Shown: positions 1 to 8,779, counted from the stretch's first letter. The stretch is DNA of 64,000 bases from UBA5336 sp964506685 (GCA_964506685.1 CAZDMQ010000001.1:1-64000), one strand, 5' to 3'. Notes: a model not told the origin generated them from the sequence alone. A program made the numbers and translations.

Positions 1-98
1 CGCCGCAGACGCCTGTATTCGCTGGCAGGGATGGGGGACGTTGGGGCGGGTTGGGGCGGGGACAGGCGCGGTCTGGTCCCCGCGCTCAGGCCCCGCGC

Positions 99-2003
99 TC
101 AGGCACTGAGACCGGGCTGGTCCTCATAGGGGTCATGTTCGGCGACCCAGTGACCGGGCGCGATCTCGATCAGGGCCGGGCGGTACTGCACCGCGTCGGG
201 ATCGTCGACCAGGCGGGACTTCATGAAACGCAGGCCCGCGCGGCTGTCGAGCGGGGAGGGCAGGTCGCCCGACAGCTTGAGCCGGGTGCGGGCGCGCTCG
301 GAACGGGGGTCGGCATGGGGCACCGCCGAGATCAGCGCACGGGTATAGGGATGGCGCGCGCGCTCATAGATGGCGTCGCGATCGGCCAGCTCCATGATGC
401 GCCCGAGATACAGCACCATCACGCGGTGGCTGATCTCGCGCACGACGGAGAGATCGTGGCTGATGAACAGCATGGCGAGCCCGAATTCCTTCTGCAGGTC
501 GATCAGCAGGTCGACCACCTGGGCCTGGACCGAGACATCGAGCGCGGAGACGGCCTCGTCGCAGACCACGAGTTCCGGCTCGAGGATCATGGCGCGGGCA
601 ATGCCGACGCGCTGGTTCTGCCCGCCCGACAGTTCGTGCGGGTAGCGGTTGAGGAGGGCCGGGTCGAGGCCGACACGGGGCAACCACTCGCGCGCCTTCG
701 CCTCGCGGGCCGCGGCATCGAGATGGCGGGCGTGGACGGTCAGCGGCTCGGCGATGGACTGGCCGATGGTCATGCGCGGATCGAGGCTGGCGAGCGGGTC
801 CTGGAAGACGATCTGCAGGTCCGAGCGCAGCGTGCGCAGCTCGCGCTGTGTCTTCTCGGCGAGGTTGGTGCCGAGCCAGGCGACGGTGCCCGATGCGGTC
901 GGCACAAGCTGCAGTACGCCGCGGGCGAGGGTGGACTTGCCGCAGCCGCTCTCGCCGACAATGCCGAGCGTCTCGCCGGGGCGGAGGTCGAAGGACACGC
1001 CGTCGACGGCGCGGAGCGGGACGGTGCGGCCGAGAAAGCCGAACGGGCCGGTACCCGGCGCCTGGACAGGAAATTCGACGCGGAGGTCCTCGACGCGGAG
1101 GAGGGGCGCGACGGCGGGGGCCGGGGCCGGGCCAAGCGCGGTGCGGCCCTGCCTGTCGGGCGCGTCCATGCGGGGCACGGCCTCGAGCAGCATCTTGGTG
1201 TAGTCGTGGGTGGGGGCGTAGAAGATGTCATCGACAGGCCCCCGCTCGACGATCTCGCCATGGCGCATGACGATCACCCGGTCGGCCATGCGCGCGACCA
1301 CGCCCATGTCATGGGTGATGAGGGCGATGGCCGTGCCGGTCTCGCGCTTGAGGTCGTCCATCAGGTCGAGCACCTGCGCCTGGACGGTGACATCGAGCGC
1401 GGTGGTCGGCTCGTCGGCGAGCAGGAGCTTCGGCCCGCAAAGCATGGCGATGGCGATCATCACGCGCTGGCGCATGCCACCGGACAGCTCGTGCGGGAAC
1501 TGGTCGAGCCGGCGGGCGGCCTCGGGGATGCGGACCTGTTCGAGCCAGTCGATGCAGCGCCGGTCGGCCGCCTCGCCGCGCAGGCCGAGATGCAGGGCGA
1601 GGCCCTCGCGCATCTGTGCACCGACGGTCATGTGCGGGGTGAGCGAGGTCAGCGGGTCCTGGAAGATCATGGCGATCTCGGCGCCGATGATCTGGCGCAG
1701 GCGGGGGCGCGGCGCGGTGAGCAGGTCCTCGCCATTGTAGCGGATGGCCCCGCCGGTGCGGCCATTCTCGGCGATGAGGCCCATGGCGGCGAGCGCAGTC
1801 TGGCTCTTGCCCGAGCCGCTCTCGCCGACAATGGCAAGGCATTCGCCGGCGGCGATGTCGAAACCGATGCCGCGCACGGCATGGACGGCGCCATCCGGCG
1901 TGTCGAAATCGACGGTCAGGCGGTCGATGGCGAGCAGCGGGGCAGCGGTGCCGGTGCCGGTACCTTGCGGGGCGTTGGAGGCAATGCGCGTGTCAGGGGT
2001 CAT
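99..2003 (-). CDS. Dipeptide/oligopeptide-type ABC transporter ATPase with two fused nucleotide-binding domains (YejF/GsiA-like)
   Basis: This 634-residue protein carries two complete ABC ATPase domains and would power uptake of small peptides through an inner-membrane permease pair. The first domain has Walker A GESGSGKS near residue 60, signature LSGGM near 175 and Walker B LLLADEP near 195. The second, after an Ala/Pro-rich linker around 290-300, has GESGCGKST, LSGGQ and a Walker B ending CDEAVSALD. CDEA in place of the usual ADEP is a common variant in this family. Both domains have the peptide-transporter C-terminal extension. No permease or binding-protein gene lies next to it on the upstream side, where yejABE-type partners would normally be, so it looks like an orphan unless partners lie left of the window. 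Confidence 0.9.
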   Translation of the reverse strand: MTPDTRIASNAPQGTGTGTAAPLLAIDRLTVDFDTPDGAVHAVRGIGFDIAAGECLAIVGESGSGKSQTALAAMGLIAENGRTGGAIRYNGEDLLTAPRPRLRQIIGAEIAMIFQDPLTSLTPHMTVGAQMREGLALHLGLRGEAADRRCIDWLEQVRIPEAARRLDQFPHELSGGMRQRVMIAIAMLCGPKLLLADEPTTALDVTVQAQVLDLMDDLKRETGTAIALITHDMGVVARMADRVIVMRHGEIVERGPVDDIFYAPTHDYTKMLLEAVPRMDAPDRQGRTALGPAPAPAVAPLLRVEDLRVEFPVQAPGTGPFGFLGRTVPLRAVDGVSFDLRPGETLGIVGESGCGKSTLARGVLQLVPTASGTVAWLGTNLAEKTQRELRTLRSDLQIVFQDPLASLDPRMTIGQSIAEPLTVHARHLDAAAREAKAREWLPRVGLDPALLNRYPHELSGGQNQRVGIARAMILEPELVVCDEAVSALDVSVQAQVVDLLIDLQKEFGLAMLFISHDLSVVREISHRVMVLYLGRIMELADRDAIYERARHPYTRALISAVPHADPRSERARTRLKLSGDLPSPLDSRAGLRFMKSRLVDDPDAVQYRPALIEIAPGHWVAEHDPYEDQPGLSA

Positions 2004-2135
2004 GGTCCGCGATAGCGCGCGAGCGCGGCCGTGCTGTCAATGCGGCGGTTCGGTCTTTGGGGGTGTTTGGTGCCTTTCAACCTGCTGGTGCCTTTGGTGT
2101 TGGCGGCTCCCCATGTCTTGCAGGCGCGGCGCGAA

Positions 2136-2167
2136 AGGGCCGGGCTCCGTTGCAGGAGACCGGCCCT
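2136..2167 (-). terminator. Hairpin terminator of the hypothetical gene at 2181-3230
   Basis: The arms AGGGCCGG and CCGGCCCT form an 8-bp perfect stem, with a second inner CTCC/GGAG pairing in the loop. Read on the minus strand it begins 13 bases after the stop codon of the gene at 2181 and is followed by a short T run (CCCTTTCG). It probably ends that transcript before the downstream ABC gene. Confidence 0.6.
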
Positions 2168-2180
2168 CGGTGCGGGCGCT

Positions 2181-3230
2181 TCAGTCCCAGAACTCGCCGA
2201 GCTCCAGGCGGTCGCGGAAGCTCTCGCCCACGGGATCGGCATAGCCGTTCGCGTGGTTGACGAGCCGCCGGCTGAGCAGGCCCAGCGGTGGTCCGGTGCG
2301 GACCCCGGCGTCGGCGAGCAGGGCGACCAGAGCGCGCAGCTGCGGCTCCCCGACCTCGTCATTCGCCCTGAGTTCCGCCTCGGCGAGCCGCCAGCCCGCC
2401 GCATCCCAGCGCAGGGCCAGCACGACGGGCGGGTCGGTCCGCCAGGCAAACACCGCCATCCGCCCCATCGCCAGGTCGAAGGCGAAGTCGCGCAGGCAGT
2501 TCTGGAACTCGAGCGCGATGGCGGCGAGGTGCTTGCGGGTCGTCACCGGCTCGAAGACCGCCGGAAGGACCGGCACGGCGGGCGGAGGGCCGAAGCGCTG
2601 TGGCTCGAGGCCCCCCGCCGCCATGGCGAACAGCTTGTGCGCGTCCTTCGCCCGGCTCCAGCGTGCGGCCAGCCGCGCCGGCTTGTCCTCACCCTGGATC
2701 TTCAGGGCAAGCTCGAAGGCGTGACCGAGATCGCGCGCGGCCCCGACATGCGGAACAAGCGCTACGATCGGGGCCTCGCGGAGCCCGGCCGGCAGCGCGC
2801 CGATGAGGGCGAGCTGGCCGGGCCGGATCCCGGCCATGTGACGCAGCACCGGCGCTGCCTGGGCGTCGCGGAAGAGGGTGAGGAAGAGCTCGTAATCCTC
2901 CATCCGCCACTGGGTCTCGCCCATGCGGGCCATGGCCTTCATCAGTCCGGCGGGCACATCGCCCTGGGGGACGAGCCGGCGGGCGATGTCGCTGTCCTTG
3001 TACCGCTCGACCATGCGGACGAGGGCGTCGGGATCGCGCTCACCGCGGGCGAGCAGGATCACCGCCGCATGCCGGCGCGCGGCCGGCAGGGCGAAGAAGC
3101 GCTCGTGCGGCGCCGGCCAGCAGGCTGCGACCGCGCTGGCATGGGGGCCGGCGAGGAAGCTCAAGAGGGGGGTGGGCTCCCCTCCCGCCTTGCCGTTCCG
3201 GCTGAAGCGCATTGCCATTCCGTCTGCCAT
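2181..3230 (-). CDS. Conserved hypothetical protein, 349 aa
   Basis: I do not recognise this protein. It is soluble, with no signal peptide or membrane segment, and rich in Ala, Leu and Arg with an apparently all-helical first two thirds. The C-terminal 120 residues contain a run with ENQ/NCLRDF-type residues (around residue 238) and several short Arg/Trp-rich stretches. The start is well supported: GGAGG lies six bases upstream of the first ATG on the minus strand. A strong hairpin follows the stop, so it is probably monocistronic. Codon use matches its neighbours. Confidence 0.7.
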   Translation of the reverse strand: MADGMAMRFSRNGKAGGEPTPLLSFLAGPHASAVAACWPAPHERFFALPAARRHAAVILLARGERDPDALVRMVERYKDSDIARRLVPQGDVPAGLMKAMARMGETQWRMEDYELFLTLFRDAQAAPVLRHMAGIRPGQLALIGALPAGLREAPIVALVPHVGAARDLGHAFELALKIQGEDKPARLAARWSRAKDAHKLFAMAAGGLEPQRFGPPPAVPVLPAVFEPVTTRKHLAAIALEFQNCLRDFAFDLAMGRMAVFAWRTDPPVVLALRWDAAGWRLAEAELRANDEVGEPQLRALVALLADAGVRTGPPLGLLSRRLVNHANGYADPVGESFRDRLELGEFWD

Positions 3231-3589
3231 GGCAGACCTCCATCACACATCCGGTGCGCAGCGCACGCCCGATGGCGCGGCCGACGGTCCGGAGACGCAT
3301 CGTCAGTCGTTGTGATGTCAGGGCTGCCCGGCCACTGCGCGGGGAGCGCTGACGTGCCCCCTCGGCGTCGAGAGGGCCATGCACGAAGTCATTCGTTGTG
3401 GCCGCATCGGGGTCTCTCGGTGGGTTCGGGTGGTTCGGGTCATTCCTCGCCGGCACGATTGCCGACGGCGGGGGAGATGCCAGCCAAATGGGGCAAGGAT
3501 GGGGCTGTGATGGGCCGATGGGAGGGTATCGTGGCGCGGCCTGGGTGGGGCGGACGCCTCCCCGTCCCCAGCGGTTGCCGGAATCAAAA
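3231..3589. other. Intergenic stretch without a convincing gene
   Basis: Open frames here overlap in several registers and none has a ribosome binding site with family-like sequence. The stretch presumably holds the promoter of the minus-strand gene that begins at 3230. Confidence 0.4.
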
Positions 3590-3611
3590 GCGCCACCCCG
3601 AAGGGTGGCGC
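3590..3611 (-). terminator. Strong intrinsic terminator with TTCG loop
   Basis: The arms GCGCCACCC and GGGTGGCGC form a perfect 9-bp stem closed by a TTCG tetraloop on the minus strand, followed at once by TTTTG. This is the best intrinsic terminator in the window. It lies about 65 bases after the stop of the small ORF at 3676-3756, so it marks the end of a short independent transcript. Confidence 0.8.
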
Positions 3612-3675
3612 CCGTGAGCCGGTGTGGCTCCTGGATCCTGGTTGCAAGGGATCCTTCCCTCGCTTCCGGTCTCGG

Positions 3676-3756
3676 TCAGACGGCCCGCAGAGGCTGCTCC
3701 ACGTCACCCCAAACCCTGACAGACCCAATGGCCTCACCTGGTTTCTCACTCGACAT
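3676..3756 (-). CDS. Small ORF of 26 codons with a perfect Shine-Dalgarno, own terminator
   Basis: On the minus strand an ATG is preceded by AGAAAGGAGGTGATCC, the exact complement of the 16S rRNA 3' end, with seven bases between GGAGG and the start. The encoded peptide starts MSSEKPGEAIGS, continues VRVWGDVEQPL and ends at TGA. The frame stays open upstream to another ATG at 3840, which would give 54 residues with a basic RRHRRK segment, but the Shine-Dalgarno points to 3756. A terminator at 3590-3611 closes the unit. The 5' leader holds an inverted repeat CGATGTCG/CGACATCG (3785-3821). I do not recognise the peptide. It may be a real small protein or a regulatory leader. Confidence 0.55.
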   Translation of the reverse strand: MSSEKPGEAIGSVRVWGDVEQPLRAV

Positions 3757-3784
3757 TGGATCACCTCCTTTCTGCTGTTTACGA

Positions 3785-3821
3785 CGATGTCGCCGGCCGC
3801 GAAAAAGAGCTGACGACATCG
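3785..3821 (-). repeat. Inverted repeat in the leader of the small ORF
   Basis: Perfect 8-bp arms CGATGTCG (3785-3792) and CGACATCG (3814-3821) are separated by 21 bases. The hairpin would sit just upstream of the Shine-Dalgarno of the small ORF, a position suited to translational control. Confidence 0.45.
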
Positions 3822-3941
3822 CTAATAAAGCACGACTCATGCCTTCGGAAAGGTGAATGCTGCGCCTGGCAGTGAAATTTTTGTGTCGCTGCCCATGATC
3901 ATGCCAGCCGGGCAGTCTCCGGCACGCCGGGCAAGCGGGAG

Positions 3942-4721
3942 TCAGTCGCCGAGGATGCCGATGGCGAGGCCGATGATGGCACCGGTCGCAACGGACGCCA
4001 GGACGGCATCGTCGCGGTCACGGTCGCGCACCCAGTAATAGCCGTGCGGCGGGTCGTAGAGGCCATAGCGCCAATAGTCCCGGATGATGATGGTGCGCCC
4101 ATGGCGGTGACGGTAGTGCCCGCCGATGCTGTAGCGCGGGGTGTAATAGCGGTGCGGATAGCGGTCGTAATAGGGCCGGTCGACATGGCGCGGGGTGCGA
4201 TAGTGGCGATACCGGTAGGGGTCGTAGTAATCCCGGCGATAGGCATGGCCGTACCGCCGTGACGGGGCGACATGGCGCGGCGGGAGGTGCCGGGGCAGGG
4301 TGTTGAGGTGACGGGGCTGGCCATGGTGGCGGGTGTCGCGATAGGCGTAGCGATTGCGGTCCCGGTGAGCCGACCGGTCTCCCCAGCGGTGCCGGTCGCC
4401 ATGGCCGTCCCGATCGCGATACTGGCCGCTGTGACGACCGTCGCCACCGCGACCGTCCCGATGAGCGCCCCGGTCGCCCCGGTCGCCCCGGTCGCCCCGG
4501 TCGCCGTGTCTTTCGCCGCCCCGGTGGTCTCGGCCCCCGGCGAGGCGGGACATGCGGTCGCCGCGGTGGCCCTGCTCACCTCGCCTGCCATGATCGCCGC
4601 GCTCGATGCGTTCGCCCCGCTGGGCCTCGGCAAGCGGGGCCAGGGCGGTAGTCGAGAGCGCCATGGCGGTGATGGCGATGGTCAGCAGTTTCTTCAGGCT
4701 GGGCAATGTCTCAAGGCGCAT
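3942..4721 (-). CDS. RcnB-like secreted protein, Arg/His/Tyr/Asp-rich
   Basis: The protein resembles the RcnB family of periplasmic nickel/cobalt homeostasis proteins. The chosen start (GGAG nine bases upstream) gives 259 residues, beginning with a basic stretch and a hydrophobic signal sequence ending near ALAPLAEAQ. The mature protein has a low-complexity Arg/Asp/Gly/His region containing a short tandem GDR repeat, then a Tyr/Arg/His-rich part. It ends with the RcnB-type segment IIIRDYWRYGLYDPPHGYYW (around 205-225) and a hydrophobic Gly/Ala-rich tail. A periplasmic location and metal binding through His/Asp are inferred from composition. The Arg/Gly repeats make the middle part evolutionarily labile. 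Confidence 0.65.
   Translation of the reverse strand: MRLETLPSLKKLLTIAITAMALSTTALAPLAEAQRGERIERGDHGRRGEQGHRGDRMSRLAGGRDHRGGERHGDRGDRGDRGDRGAHRDGRGGDGRHSGQYRDRDGHGDRHRWGDRSAHRDRNRYAYRDTRHHGQPRHLNTLPRHLPPRHVAPSRRYGHAYRRDYYDPYRYRHYRTPRHVDRPYYDRYPHRYYTPRYSIGGHYRHRHGRTIIIRDYWRYGLYDPPHGYYWVRDRDRDDAVLASVATGAIIGLAIGILGD
4471..4505. repeat. 9-bp tandem repeat inside the RcnB-like gene
   Basis: Four copies of CGGTCGCCC (the last one base short) follow each other and encode repeated Gly-Asp-Arg on the minus strand. Copy number changes here would not shift the frame. Confidence 0.7.
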
Positions 4722-4822
4722 CTCTGGCCTCCGGCTTCGGATTGGGCCAAGGAAAGGCGGCCCTGATGTCTCCACACCTTGGGACCTGCGAGCTGAATTG
4801 TCACTGAACACGGCGTTAACCC

Positions 4823-5263
4823 ATGCCCGAACCGGCCTTTGGCGACCTTCAGATCACCGACGAAATCAGCCTCGGCGCCTGGGAACTGGAGGAAGCCTTC
4901 ATCCGCGCAGGCGGCCCGGGCGGCCAGAATGTCAACAAGGTCGCAACGGCGGTGCAGCTGAAGTGGCATGTCGACCGCTCGGCCCTGCCGGCGCCGGTCA
5001 AGGCGCGGTTCCGCCGGCTGTTCCGGTCACGGCTGACCAGTGAGGGCGCGGTGATGATCGAGGCGCGGCAGCATCGCCAGCAGGCGCTCAACCGTGAGGC
5101 CGCGCGCGAGCGGCTGGTGGCGATGGTGAAGCAGGCCCTCGAGCCGCCCCGGCGCCGGATCCGGACCCGGCCGACCGCCGGCTCGGTCCGCCGCCGGCTC
5201 AAGGCGAAGAAGGTGCGCGGCGAGGTCAAGGCCCTGCGCGGGAAGGTCGAGGGGGACGAGTAG
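4823..5263 (+). CDS. arfB: Alternative ribosome-rescue factor ArfB (codon-independent peptidyl-tRNA hydrolase)
   Basis: ArfB releases nascent peptides from ribosomes stalled on truncated mRNA. The 146-residue protein is the usual length for the family. It has the release-factor motif GGPGGQNVNKV with the catalytic GGQ at residues 33-35, followed by the family block that ends VQLKWHVDRS. The C-terminal 40 residues are strongly basic (RRRIRTRPTAGSVRRRL), as expected for the tail that probes the empty mRNA channel. It is divergent from the RcnB-like gene, with about 100 bases between the starts, and converges with the radical SAM gene. Confidence 0.93.
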   Translation: MPEPAFGDLQITDEISLGAWELEEAFIRAGGPGGQNVNKVATAVQLKWHVDRSALPAPVKARFRRLFRSRLTSEGAVMIEARQHRQQALNREAARERLVAMVKQALEPPRRRIRTRPTAGSVRRRLKAKKVRGEVKALRGKVEGDE

Positions 5264-5267
5264 CGGT

Positions 5268-6215
5268 TCAGGCCGAGCAGCTGGCGCCGCCGAGGACGCA
5301 GAAGCTTGCGCACCAGGGATGGTTGAGCGCGACGGGGCGGGCAGTGGCCTCGGCCAGGGTGCGGCCGAGCTCGAAGTCGGGCGACTGGGTGAGCAGCGTG
5401 CAGGCCGTCACGCTGGCATGGGCGGCCCCCCTGCGCCGGATCACCATGCGCTGGTCGGCGCACATGATCGCGGCGGGATCCTTGTCGAGAAGGCCCCAGC
5501 AAGCCGTGGTGATTTCCGGCGGATCGTCGCCTGGGATCATCTCCGGGAAGAGGACGAGCTGGCGGGTGTCGGCCGGGTCGATGTTGAGCCGCTGGCGACG
5601 GATCAGGTCGCCATAGCCGGCCCGGGCCGTGGTCTCGTCCTCGGCGAGGTCCTGCCGGCCGGCAATTGCCAGCCGGAACCGGTTGTCAGAGAGCCATTTG
5701 AGCCCCTCGAGCGCTTCGGCGAAGCTGCCCGCCCCGCGCTCGGCATCGTGGAGCGCCCCGGTGTGGTGGTCGAGGGACACCCGGACCGTCATCCGGCCGG
5801 GGTGGCGGGCATTGAGGTCGCAAAGCCCGGCCTGGACGCGCGGGCGCATCATCGGGCGCATGGCATTGGTCAGGATCAGGAGGTCATGGCCGCGGGCGAG
5901 GCAGGCATCGAGGATGGCGATGATCTCGGGGGCCATGAAGGGTTCCCCGCCGGTGACGCCGATCTCGATCGGCCCGGCGGCCATGGCATCGACCTCGTCG
6001 AGATAGGGCTTCACGTCGGCAAGGGTGAGGTAGACCAGCGCGTCATTGCTCGGCGAGCTTTCGATGTAGCAGTTGCGGCACTGGATGTTGCACAGCGTGC
6101 CGGTGTTCAGCCAGAGCGTCCGCAGTCCGCGCCAGTGCACGCTGGCGCGGCGTTCGCCGGTGGCGGTGATGTCGGGATCTGCAAATTTCGCAGCAGGAAG
6201 GAGGCGTGTCGTCAT
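5268..6215 (-). CDS. Radical SAM protein with C-terminal cysteine cluster
   Basis: The 315-residue protein has the radical SAM iron-sulfur motif C-x3-C-x2-C at residues 42, 46 and 49 (CNIQCRNC) and the SAM-binding TGGEPF near 88-93. The remainder fits a partial TIM barrel. Three further cysteines cluster in the last 15 residues (CASFC and a terminal SC), with others around 260-280. This suggests an auxiliary SPASM-like cluster. The substrate is not evident. The gene is followed closely by the convergent arfB and preceded by uvrC on the same strand, with 56 bases between the uvrC stop and this start. No peptide-precursor gene is seen nearby, so a RiPP role is not supported. Confidence 0.8.
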   Translation of the reverse strand: MTTRLLPAAKFADPDITATGERRASVHWRGLRTLWLNTGTLCNIQCRNCYIESSPSNDALVYLTLADVKPYLDEVDAMAAGPIEIGVTGGEPFMAPEIIAILDACLARGHDLLILTNAMRPMMRPRVQAGLCDLNARHPGRMTVRVSLDHHTGALHDAERGAGSFAEALEGLKWLSDNRFRLAIAGRQDLAEDETTARAGYGDLIRRQRLNIDPADTRQLVLFPEMIPGDDPPEITTACWGLLDKDPAAIMCADQRMVIRRRGAAHASVTACTLLTQSPDFELGRTLAEATARPVALNHPWCASFCVLGGASCSA

Positions 6216-6271
6216 GGCGACGGACAGTAGGGGGAGCGGCCCCTCACGGTCCAGTCACATTTGCTTGGGCA

Positions 6272-8287
6272 CTAGCCCCCATTGAAGTGTCCGTAGATGC
6301 GTTCGGCGAGGGCCTGGCTGATGCCGTCGACCTCGGCGATGTCGGCGAGCTTGGCGCGGGCGACGCCGCGGGCCGAGCCGAACCGGTGGAGCAGGGCCTT
6401 CTTGCGGGTCGGACCGATGCCCTCGATCTCGTCGAGCGGGCTCTTGCGGATATCGGCCGAGCGTTTCGCCCGGTGCGCTCCGATCGCCCAGCGGTGGGCC
6501 TCGTCGCGGATCCGCTGCAGGTAGTAGAGCACCGGGCTGTCGACGGGGAGCTGGAAGGGCGAGCGGCCGGGCCGGTAGAAGGTCTCGCGGCCGGCATGGC
6601 GGTCTGGGCCCTTGGCAATCGCGACGAGGTTGAGGTCGGAGGGGCCGAGGCCAAGTTCGGCGAGGGTCTCGAGCACCGCCGAAAGCTGGCCCGGCCCGCC
6701 GTCGATGAGGACGAGATCGGGATAGCCCGGCAGGGCAGCGAGCCGGCTGGTGTGGCCGGGAACGGGGCTGGGAACTGGGCTGGGAACTGGGCCGGGAGCG
6801 GGGCTGGAGGCGGTGGCGGCATCGGCACCGGCGGGAGTGTCGGCCGCGGGTCCGGCATCCGCTGGCGTGTCCAGCGCGGCCGCGTCCCTCAGCAGCCGGG
6901 AGAAGCGCCGGCGCATGACCTCGCGCATCATGCCATAATCGTCGCCCGGTTCGAGCTCCTCATCCCTGATATTGAACTTGCGATACTGGCTCTTGTCGAA
7001 GCCCTCGGGGCCGGCGACGACCATGCCGCCCACGGCGTTCGAGCCCTGGATGTGGGAATTGTCGTAGACCTCGATGCGGCGCGGCGGGGCAGGCAGGTCG
7101 AACGCCCTGGCCAGTTCCCCGAGCAGCCGCGCCTGGCTGGCGGCCTCGGCGAGCTTGCGGGCGAGCGCTTCCTTAGCATTGCGTTCGGCCTGCAAGACGA
7201 GCTCGCGCTTGGCGCCGCGCCGGGGACAGTGGAGGGAGACCCTGTGCGGGGCCCGCAGGGCGAGGGCGTCCTCGATCAGCCTGGCTTGGCCGGGGGCCTC
7301 GTTGACGAGCAACAGGCGCGGGGCCGGGCGCTTGTCGTAGAACTGCACGAGGAAGGCGGCGAGGATGTCCGCGGTGGTGGCTTCCTCCTCGTGGCGGGGG
7401 AAGTGCTGGGAGGTGCCCCAGTTCTGGCCGGCCCGGATGAAGAAGACCTGGACGCAGGATTGCCCGCCCTGTTTGGAGATGGCGAAGACGTCCGCTTCCT
7501 CGATGCCCTCGGGGTTGACGTCCTGGCTGGCGCGGACGACGGCCAGCGCCCGGATCCGGTCGCGCAGGGCGGCGGCGCGCTCGAAGTCCATGGCCTCGGC
7601 GGCGGTCTCCATCTCGGTGGCGAGCCGGTCCTGCAACTCGGCGGAGCGGCCGCGCAGGAAATCGGCGGCCTGGTCGGCGAGGGCGGTGTACTCCGCCCGG
7701 GAGATGAGCCCGACACAGGGGGCCGAACAGCGCTTGATCTGGTGGAGCATGCAGGGCCGGGAACGCTGGGCGTAGACCGTGTCCTCGCAGGTTCGCAGCA
7801 GGAACGCCTTCTGCAGCGTGTCGAGGGTCCGCATCACGGCATTGGCGCTGGCGAAGGGGCCGAAATAGTCGCCGCGGTCGCGTTTCTCGCCGCGGTACTT
7901 GAGGATCTGCGGCGCCTCATGGTCGCGCCGGATGAGGATGTAGGGGAAGGACTTGTCGTCCCGGAGCAGGATGTTGAAGCGCGGTTTCAGATGCTTGATC
8001 AGGTTGGCTTCGAGCAGCAGCGCCTCGGTCTCGGTCTCGGTGACGACGAACTCCATGGCGGCCGTGGCGGCGATCATGGCGGCGATGCGCTGGGTATGGC
8101 CGCCCATGCGGGCATAGTTCGAAACGCGGTTGCGGAGGTTCTTCGCCTTGCCGACATAGAGCACCTCGCCGGCGGCATCGTACATGCGATAGACGCCGGG
8201 CTGGCCGGGCAGCCGTCCGAGATTGTCCTTGATGACGTCCACGCCCCTTGTCGGCTGGACGGGTTGGATCGGGTCGGAGCTGGCCAT
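6272..8287 (-). CDS. uvrC: UvrABC nucleotide excision repair endonuclease, subunit C
   Basis: UvrC makes both incisions around damaged DNA held by UvrAB. The 671-residue protein has the N-terminal GIY-YIG nuclease (GVYRMYDAAGEVLYVGKAK, about 31-49), a UVR motif (AMDFERAAALRDRI, about 240) and the RNase H-like nuclease with EVYDNSHIQGS near 408. Tandem helix-hairpin-helix motifs (GIGPTRKKALL) lie near the C-terminus. An Ala/Pro-rich insertion of about 40 residues, partly encoded by a 12-bp tandem repeat, splits the C-terminal nuclease around residues 470-515. The flanking motifs are intact, so the protein is probably functional. Confidence 0.95.
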   Translation of the reverse strand: MASSDPIQPVQPTRGVDVIKDNLGRLPGQPGVYRMYDAAGEVLYVGKAKNLRNRVSNYARMGGHTQRIAAMIAATAAMEFVVTETETEALLLEANLIKHLKPRFNILLRDDKSFPYILIRRDHEAPQILKYRGEKRDRGDYFGPFASANAVMRTLDTLQKAFLLRTCEDTVYAQRSRPCMLHQIKRCSAPCVGLISRAEYTALADQAADFLRGRSAELQDRLATEMETAAEAMDFERAAALRDRIRALAVVRASQDVNPEGIEEADVFAISKQGGQSCVQVFFIRAGQNWGTSQHFPRHEEEATTADILAAFLVQFYDKRPAPRLLLVNEAPGQARLIEDALALRAPHRVSLHCPRRGAKRELVLQAERNAKEALARKLAEAASQARLLGELARAFDLPAPPRRIEVYDNSHIQGSNAVGGMVVAGPEGFDKSQYRKFNIRDEELEPGDDYGMMREVMRRRFSRLLRDAAALDTPADAGPAADTPAGADAATASSPAPGPVPSPVPSPVPGHTSRLAALPGYPDLVLIDGGPGQLSAVLETLAELGLGPSDLNLVAIAKGPDRHAGRETFYRPGRSPFQLPVDSPVLYYLQRIRDEAHRWAIGAHRAKRSADIRKSPLDEIEGIGPTRKKALLHRFGSARGVARAKLADIAEVDGISQALAERIYGHFNGG
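6758..6805. repeat. 12-bp tandem repeat within uvrC
   Basis: Four near-identical 12-base units of the form GGGAAC(T/G)GGGCT encode Pro-Ser-Pro-Val type repeats on the minus strand in an interdomain insert of UvrC. Confidence 0.75.
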
Positions 8288-8328
8288 GCCGGGAAGATAG
8301 GGGCGATTCCGGCGGGGCGTAAGCGCTG

Positions 8329-8628
8329 TCAGAGGGAGATCGGCAGGGTTCCGACGATGTTTTCGATGTCGGCGCTGAACAGCCAGCCAACTCCGAAACC
8401 GAGGATCAGCACGATGGCCAGCGCGAAGATGAACTGCCGGCCCATGCCGCCGCCGTCGGCGTAGGTCTTGGGCTTGCGCATGATGAAGTACATCAGGATA
8501 AGGCCGAACACGCAGACCGCCAGCGCCTTCTCGGCCGGCGAGACGGTATCGAGGTAGCGTTGCACATCCTCGATGAAGATGGCAACGTAGCGCTCGGACT
8601 TCCTCAGGACGGTATCATAGGCCGACAT
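8329..8628 (-). CDS. Small membrane protein, two transmembrane segments
   Basis: This 99-residue protein is not recognised by family. It has a short charged N-terminus, a hydrophobic segment around 33-51 (ALAVCVFGLILMYFIM) and a second around 67-85 (FIFALAIVLILGFGVGWLF), with a basic loop between them. It lies 41 bases upstream of uvrC on the same strand, so the two may be co-transcribed. Confidence 0.6.
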   Translation of the reverse strand: MSAYDTVLRKSERYVAIFIEDVQRYLDTVSPAEKALAVCVFGLILMYFIMRKPKTYADGGGMGRQFIFALAIVLILGFGVGWLFSADIENIVGTLPISL

Positions 8629-8779
8629 GGACTGGACCGGTGTGCGGGCGCGCGGGGGCGCGACTGGAAACTTCGCCCCTGACTAGCAGACCAGTGTTTC
8701 TCCATCGTGAACATAACCGCGCCAATTGCGCAGAGCGTGGCGGCAGCGTATCGCTTCGGCACAGCAAGAGGAGACCAGC

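Noticed and set aside
51..2015. Long plus-strand open frame opposite the ABC ATPase gene
   Set aside because: It is a GC-rich antisense shadow: the minus strand has all ABC motifs and the plus translation resembles no protein family.
3757..3773. Match to the 3' end of 16S rRNA on the plus strand (GGATCACCTCCTTTCT)
   Set aside because: No other 16S sequence lies upstream. On the minus strand it is a perfect Shine-Dalgarno in front of an ATG, which explains it better.
6206..8464. 752-codon plus-strand frame opposite uvrC
   Set aside because: Antisense shadow of uvrC, with no start signal and no recognisable domain.
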